Made by a program: the position numbers and the translations under genes | Part shown: positions 59,201-64,000 of the stretch, piece by piece | How positions within the stretch are numbered: the stretch's first letter is position 1 | Layout: every line of letters begins with the position of its first letter | Origin: Dendrophyllia cribrosa | Taxonomy: Eukaryota; Cnidaria; Anthozoa; Scleractinia; Dendrophylliidae | DNA: 64,000 bases | Direction: 5' to 3' | Assembly: GCA_024195265.1 (NCBI GenBank) | Contig: JAJLRJ010000009.1 | Span: 29,454,710-29,518,709 of the forward strand | The notes under the pieces: model-generated | What the model was told of the DNA's origin: nothing | What the model saw: the letters and a program-made list of their open reading frames with translations, nothing else | Database searches by the model: none

Positions 59201-62200
59201 GTTATTGAATATGGGTTTAAAATAGCAGGCTACCATTGGCCAAGTTATGCATTTCTATGGTACTAAGGAATGGAAAGTAAATTAGAAATAAACTGACATA
59301 CATGTATGATTTTGTAATCTTACTATCCGTCATACATACAGAATTGTAAATAATTACTTTTATTAATCATTTTATTCACATAGTTTGTTAGGCGCATTTT
59401 TTGATCATATCTACATGTTAATTTGTGCTTATTAAAAGAATTAATATTACCCCTTTTCTTTCAGGTATGAAGAAAAAGTGTATGTTGATTGGACCCAAGA
59501 TGTTGGCTCCATCTCTCAAGGAAATCTAGACAAACCTCTTATTACCAGGGATAGTAATACAAAGCTTATTAAAGTGAACTTTGATCCTCAGGTTTGTTTT
59601 TCATTGGTTGATTAAGGTAGCTGACAAACAATTTCTAGTAATTTCCAGTACTTACACTTTGATGGATCAATACTACAATTCTTTATCATTGATACTACAA
59701 TTATGGTATCAAACAAATGCCCAGTCATTGTTGAACAAGTTGTGGTTATCGTACTTAACAGGTTACCATAGTAACAGTATAACCCGTTAAAGACACCTTT
59801 AATTGAGGTTTAAGTGCTTATAACTATATAAATAAACTTAAGGTCAGACCCCCATTTTTTATTATTGAAATTCAATTAACATGTTAAGATACAACTTTTT
59901 GTAAAGTTTAAAAAAAATTATACGAAGGGGTTCGAAAGAACAATGTTCGAAAATTTAACATTTTTTATAGTAAAAATGAATTTTTCCTGTTTCAGTTGAT
60001 TGCTGTGCTCCGCGAGGTCAAATACCTGGAAAATGCACAAAATGAAACACTTGAGAGCATCCCCGAAAGTGCTACATCTATGTATGCTCGGAATGAGACA
60101 TTCCACAAGTTCCTGTCAAACCTGGATCTAATTGTTGCATGGTATAACAAAGTAAGAGAAACACTTCTTGATGTGGAATTTCCTCTGGTCGATGGACAAT
60201 TACAAGAGATTGACAGCCAACTGCAGCAGGCTGAGACAACATTGAATTGGAACAGTGAAGGTTTGTGTTAGTTTGTATGATTGACCACCTTTTTATGAAC
60301 CCTGCTTGTACTCCAATCTTCAGTAAAAGTAAAATTTAGTTAGGCACTGTCAATTAGCATACATTTATGAGAAAAATGTAATAAATTAAATTATATTACT
60401 CCAAATGAGAGCCAATGCCAAACCTACATGTATATTCTCAGCATTTCAACAATTAATGGAACATTTTGTTTTCCTCCACTTACCACTGGTAAGTAGATTT
60501 CATGCACCAACCCTACCCCACTCCCCCCAAAAAACTCTGCCTTCTGTACTACTTCTGAATTCAACTTTCATCTTGTTTTGTCCAAAATGTAAAACTACAT
60601 TGGAGAAAAATGATACATTATTACAATAGTATTGTATCTAACTTTTACTAATAACATTTTTTATGACAATAAGGTGCATGGGAATACATTGAGAAGACAA
60701 GAGAGATGGTTCACGATCTTGAGAAACGTGTTCAAGCTGCCAAGAACAATGTTGAAAACATGAGTCAACTAATGACTAAGTGGTGTGAAGCTCCACTGTA
60801 TGAACGCAAGGAGGGCAAGAAGGAAGGCCTGCTCAACTTAGAGGTAAACAACAGAATTTTCCTTTAATGAAGTTGAGGCGTGGTGCAGTTTGGTAGTTGG
60901 CACATTGGTGGTTTGTCAGGTCGGTGGCCCCGGAGGTGGGCGGGGGGGAGGGGGGCAGTCTCACATATAAAAATGACGGGGGTGTTCGTCGGAAGTTTTT
61001 GAAAAGCACCCTAAAAGGTACCAGAATGTTGTTTGATGGGCGTGGCTCAAATGAATTTTTACCCCCAAGAAGTACCAATTCTTAAACAACACATGTCATA
61101 TTCTGGGCTTACACTGTAATACCCTAAAAGGTACCGCGATAATTCCAATGGGGGTCATTTTCAATTTTAGCACCCTAAGAGGTACCAATGTACAAATTTT
61201 GACCCCTAAAAGGTAGGACGAGCACCCCCTTCATTTTTATATGGGAGTCTTTTGAGGGTTTTCATTTGATTAAGGCATGCAGCCACTGGCTGTAACATCT
61301 GGCAGTTGGACATACAAAGTCTGGTAGTTTCACTTTGAAAAAGAAGAGACACATCTGTAACATCTCTTGATTTGCTTGTTGTTATTGTTAGTGAAATATC
61401 TTCCTTAACAGCCGACTATGCACCAACTGTATATGATCAAAGATGCATAAGTTTTCTAAGAGGGTCCATTGTTGACAATTATGTAGATTCAGGGGGGGAT
61501 ATTTGTTCAAATTTGAATGCAGGCTTTGGCTAAAAAAATATCCTGTATTACAACTGATAGCAAAAGAATGAGAATTTTGCTTTGTCATGTAGAATAAAGT
61601 GGTAGGAGGTTGCTCAATATTTTTTTTTAATTTCTTGTTAACAGGACAGTGAAACGAACCTCAACAAACGTTACACTTTACTCCAACAAGCAGGAGAGAA
61701 AATCCATGAGCTCACGCAGGTACCTTTTTATTTTGTACTTTTGTGTTATTAATCTGTACACTATAAAGATTCAATTAAGTACAACCAGAAACCCATAAGT
61801 GGGTTGAAACGTGTAATGCACATTCACAGCTTCCGAATATTCATTGTTTGCTTAGTACCATATTTGGAATCCCCTCGGTCCAGGGAGATTGGAAGCAAGT
61901 TGTTCTAGCGAATTGATTGGTTAATATTTCTATCTTGATTTTCCAAATATGGCTGTAACAACTTCTTAGCAAACTGAATAATCGGAAGCTTGTTTTGAAG
62001 CGTACAAGAGACAGTTGCACGTTTCAACCCACTTATGGGTTTCTGGTACAACATAAAACTAGCAATAGTAGTAGCGTTAACGCTTTCCAAGCAAACCATC
62101 ACTATGTATACTGTAAATATTTAAAGCTAATTCACTCTGTCATAACATTTCTTTATTCAGAATAACTTGGAGCTGTTCAAAGCCGAAGCATCAACTGACA

Positions 62201-64000
62201 TTTGGCGAGCGTATGTCGACTATCTTGATGATATGGTCCTTGATGGTTTCTTCAACTGCATTCATTGTTCACTGAACTATCTTCTGGAGAACACAGATGC
62301 TAAACACAACACCACAGGCCTGTTTGAAGCCAAGCTTGAGCTTCAACAACCTGACATGGTGTTTATACCTTCACTGGATTTTGGTATCACTGATGGATTT
62401 TATGAACTTGTCGAAAGGATTGTTAATGATGTTTACAAGATGGCATCACTTGTCAAGAGATTGGCAGAGCACAATGGTTCAGAACATTACCAGGTTAAAA
62501 CAATATGTTATAGTATTTACTGCACTTTTGTTTGAATTTTTATTTAACATTTTAGTGATAATCTCAGTTATTTATTTATTTTATTTAGGCTGTAAGGGCT
62601 ACTTTGATAAGCTAAACCGACGTGCCGCATGTATAATCGAGGGCCGATCTATCGGAGCTGATGAGTTGCACACCGTATTTAACTGGCCTAATCTTCAAGC
62701 GCGTCGGGATTATTTTAAGTGCGTCCTTGTTTATAAATCTTTACTCAACTTGGCGCCAGCTTATTTATTAACTGAATTTAAATACGCACACCAATTCCAT
62801 TCCTATGACACCAGTTATCAGTAATCATCTTGTTCATTGAACAGGAAAGAAAAACATGGAAAAAATAAAAGTGATGTTACACTAGGGAATGCATAGAGCC
62901 ACTTGTCTCGTAAGAAAATTATGACACAAGTTGCTCTAAAAAAATAATTATTATTAAAGTGCCCCTATGATCAAATTTTTGATTTTCATTTTTTTTACAT
63001 TTTCGTCTACTATTTGACTTTCTTACTCATCTTGCCAAATTTTAATCCATTACGAACATCAGAAGTCATTTTATTTTAACATTTATTTCCAAGAATTTAT
63101 GGCGGCCATTAATCAACCTTGTTCCAAGGCTTGGTTGTGAATGGGAGAAAGTGACGTCAAAGACTCGAACATACCTCATGGGTTGCAATTATAATAACAA
63201 TCAGCATAGAAAATTGCACGGAGAACACGTCCAAAGGTTTTGTTGCTTTTCACGTGATTTTCAATACTTATTGTTATAATAATTTCAACCCGTGAGATAT
63301 ATTTGAGTCTTTGACGTCACTTTCTCCCATTCGTAACCAAGCCTTGGAACAAGGTTGATTAATAGCCCAATTTCGATATATTAAAATTCAACTTCAAACA
63401 AAAGACATCACTACGAGGCTTAGGGGACTAAACCATATAAATCCCTACTATCATTCCCCTAAGCCTTGTAGTGATGTCTTTTGTTTCAAGTTTAATTTTA
63501 ATATATCGAAATTGGGCTATTGCGGCCGTAAATTCTCGGAAATAAATGTTAAAATAAACTGACTTCTCATGTTAGTAATCGATTGAAATTTGGCAAGATG
63601 AGTAAGAAAGACTAATTGTACACGAAAATGTAAAAAAATCAAAATCAAAAATTTGATCATAGGGGCACTTTAAGCAATTATTGCTTAGTGTAATATACTC
63701 TGCAAGGACAAATTTTACATTTTTTTCCATAGCTGCAACCATCGTGAAAAGAAGAACTCATGTTTCACTTTTTACAATGATTTCGGCAACGTTGCAGATC
63801 TAGGGTTAATGCTACACTAGTATTTTTTTTCTGCAACTTGTGTTGCAATTTTCTCTTGCCCAAACAATGCCTGGTGTATAAAAAGAAAATCTTGCTTATT
63901 GGCTACTCAAGTCTTTTGATTGAAATCTTTGTCATGGCTAATTCATTTCTTTTTCGTTTTTGTCTCTCCTTTGTAGAATGACGTAGAAGACATGCTTGAT
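46589..64000 (+). CDS. Axonemal outer-arm dynein heavy chain, beta type (DNAH9/11/17-like), N-terminal part
   Basis: Sixteen exons, all GT-AG with matching phases: 46589-46933, 52599-52792, 53291-53480, 54329-54428, 54809-55020, 55669-55902, 56624-56791, 56886-57002, 57517-57785, 59088-59156, 59465-59591, 59996-60260, 60674-60843, 61645-61719, 62161-62493, 63977-64000+. They encode 964 residues (MEFNDVRFEFISEYTLKS...), the N-terminal tail (DHC_N1) that docks the chain into the outer dynein arm; the motor lies beyond the window. Diagnostic segments shared with DNAH9 are QVKGKTLLPLPVGSE, YFPAFKKIFKDVVA, RMIVLLQELCNMLI, NKNMPHVAGALKWSQELRDR, YNKVRETLLDVEFPLV and LLENTDAKHN. The subclass is by remembered similarity to DNAH9/11/17; the exact orthologue is unresolved. 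The ATG is chosen because it starts the open frame and follows a 600-bp promoter gap. Intron 1 is 5.7 kb and full of transposons. Confidence 0.93.
46992..49206. mobile_element. 2.2-kb TTAA-flanked (piggyBac-like) element in dynein intron 1
   Basis: GGGCCCATTATAGTAT (46992-47007) and ATACTATAATGGGCCC (49191-49206) are exact inverted ends; TTAA flanks both (46988-46991, 49207-49210). A second inner match, CCGTTGCTAGG / CCTAGCAACGG, sits just inside. A hairpin with AAACGTAAGCATGCG lies at 47243-47369. There is no transposase-sized frame. Confidence 0.85.
50092..51043. mobile_element. Nested G-rich element in dynein intron 1
   Basis: TCCAGAAAAAATCCACACCC and GTGTGTGGATTTTTTCTGGA are inverted ends, with ACGGATGGG / CCCATCCGT inside; AAATCCAG followed by GGGAGGGGGGGT recurs five times. 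Confidence 0.75.
50431..50534. repeat. 52-bp tandem duplication
   Basis: Two adjacent units beginning AAGAGCGTGAATCGCCTGAC / AAGAGCGTGAAACGCCTGAC and ending CCAGAGCC(C/T)GCGCGC, with a few differences. Confidence 0.9.
51654..51805. mobile_element. Hairpin MITE, 'TTGTGGTTCA' family copy 1
   Basis: TATATGTTGTGGTTCAGATT / TTGAACCACAACATATA ends; inner arms TTTTCTTTGGTTTG / AAACCAAAGAAAA. Confidence 0.85.
52299..52475. mobile_element. Short Tc1/mariner-like MITE
   Basis: TACAGTGGATCCCTGTTAAT at the left and GTAGGGTTTCACTGT at the right; the TACAGTG / CACTGT ends and the repeated GGTGGC(C/T)(A/G)TAT blocks look like a decayed Tc1/mariner-type MITE. Family assignment is inference. Confidence 0.5.
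53531..54020. mobile_element. 490-bp MITE with repeated GGGTCACCCT motif
   Basis: CTAAGGGCCTGTTCAGGGTC and CATTAAACAGGCCCTTAG are inverted ends. CAGGGTCACCCTCCTAG occurs three times on + and once on - (about 53964), and GGGTCACCCT is itself palindrome-like. Confidence 0.85.
56223..56256. repeat. Poly-C tract
   Basis: An uninterrupted run of about 33 C in a dynein intron. Length in the assembly may be inexact. Confidence 0.9.
58822..58996. mobile_element. Hairpin MITE, 'TTGTGGTTCA' family copy 2
   Basis: CTGTTGTGGTTCAATTTTTT / AAAAATGTGAACCACAACATG; same family as 51654-51805, in another intron of the same gene. Confidence 0.85.
61779..62050. mobile_element. MITE with about 29-bp terminal inverted repeats
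   Basis: CCAGAAACCCATAAGTGGGT (61785) and ACCCACTTATGGGTTTCTGG (62027) are exact inverted copies and extend further with TGAAACGTG / CACGTTTCA. AAACCCATAAGTGGGTT is itself nearly palindromic. Confidence 0.9.
62588..62822 (+). pseudogene. Reverse-transcriptase C-terminal remnant (non-LTR retrotransposon)
   Basis: The frame reads FDKLNRRAACIIEGRSIGAD then FNWPNLQARRDYFKCVLVYK and SLLNLAPAYLLTEFKYAHQF, the familiar LINE ORF2 end (LQ-RAARII ... LNWLxLxxRRxxxKxxLVYKxL). It is confined to a dynein intron and truncated at both sides. Confidence 0.75.
62954..63673. mobile_element. Long foldback MITE, 'TTAAAGTGC' family copy 3, with nested hairpin
   Basis: TTAAAGTGCCCCTATGATCA / TGATCATAGGGGCACTTTAA ends and long inner arms (CTTACTCATCTTGCCAAATT; GTGACGTCAAAGACTC) form an almost full-length inverted repeat. 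The right arm is broken by 63362-63520. Confidence 0.9.
63362..63520. mobile_element. 159-bp hairpin element nested in foldback MITE
   Basis: AATAGCCCAATTTCGATATA / TATATCGAAATTGGGCTATT ends with inner arms AAAGACATCACTACGAGGCT / AGCCTTGTAGTGATGTCTTT. The surrounding foldback arm continues on both sides of it. Confidence 0.9.

Noticed and set aside
62297..62824. 175-codon + frame as one gene
   Set aside because: Its first half is an alternate frame of a dynein exon and its second half is the retrotransposon remnant; the join is accidental.

Overview
This window is nuclear DNA from an animal, most likely an anthozoan cnidarian (probably a stony coral). The evidence is AT-rich DNA, short exons with GT-AG introns, clear metazoan protein families, and a very dense load of short inverted-repeat transposons and tRNA-derived SINEs. 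The species is inferred, not shown. There are no operons, CRISPR arrays or prokaryotic genes.

Layout. (1) 249-21363, + strand: the last 16 exons of the adaptor complex AP-5 subunit zeta gene (AP5Z1); the 5' part lies left of the window. (2) 23826-26831 and 27614-28954, - strand: two tandem SLC24-type (NCKX-like) cation/Ca2+ exchanger genes. One is split by at least one intron, the other has its whole conserved region in one exon. Both carry Thr where the first alpha repeat normally has its ion-binding Glu. (3) 33318-39189, - strand: an unrecognised two-exon gene for a 785-residue protein, with a hydrophobic hairpin followed by a long acidic/basic tail. (4) 42831-45989, - strand: a complete four-exon ankyrin-repeat plus SOCS-box (ASB-like) gene, probably a substrate receptor of a Cullin-5 ubiquitin ligase. 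(5) 46589-64000, + strand: the first 16 exons (964 codons) of an axonemal outer-arm dynein heavy chain of the DNAH9/11/17 (beta) type, continuing past the right edge. The ASB and dynein genes are head to head, about 600 bp apart. That gap holds a full match to the RFX X-box, the standard control site of ciliary genes.

The genes have unrelated jobs (endosomal trafficking, cation transport, ubiquitin targeting, ciliary motility), and only the shared promoter region suggests a link. Introns and intergenic DNA are built from layered mobile elements: several families of foldback MITEs, two roughly 2.2-kb elements flanked by TTAA (piggyBac-like but without a transposase), two SINEs, LINE 3' ends, and several cases where one element sits inside another and gives a relative age.

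The strongest points for follow-up are the altered exchanger active site, the unknown two-exon gene, the X-box, a perfect 76-bp inverted repeat at 29980-30168, and the TTAA insertions with a matching uninterrupted site.
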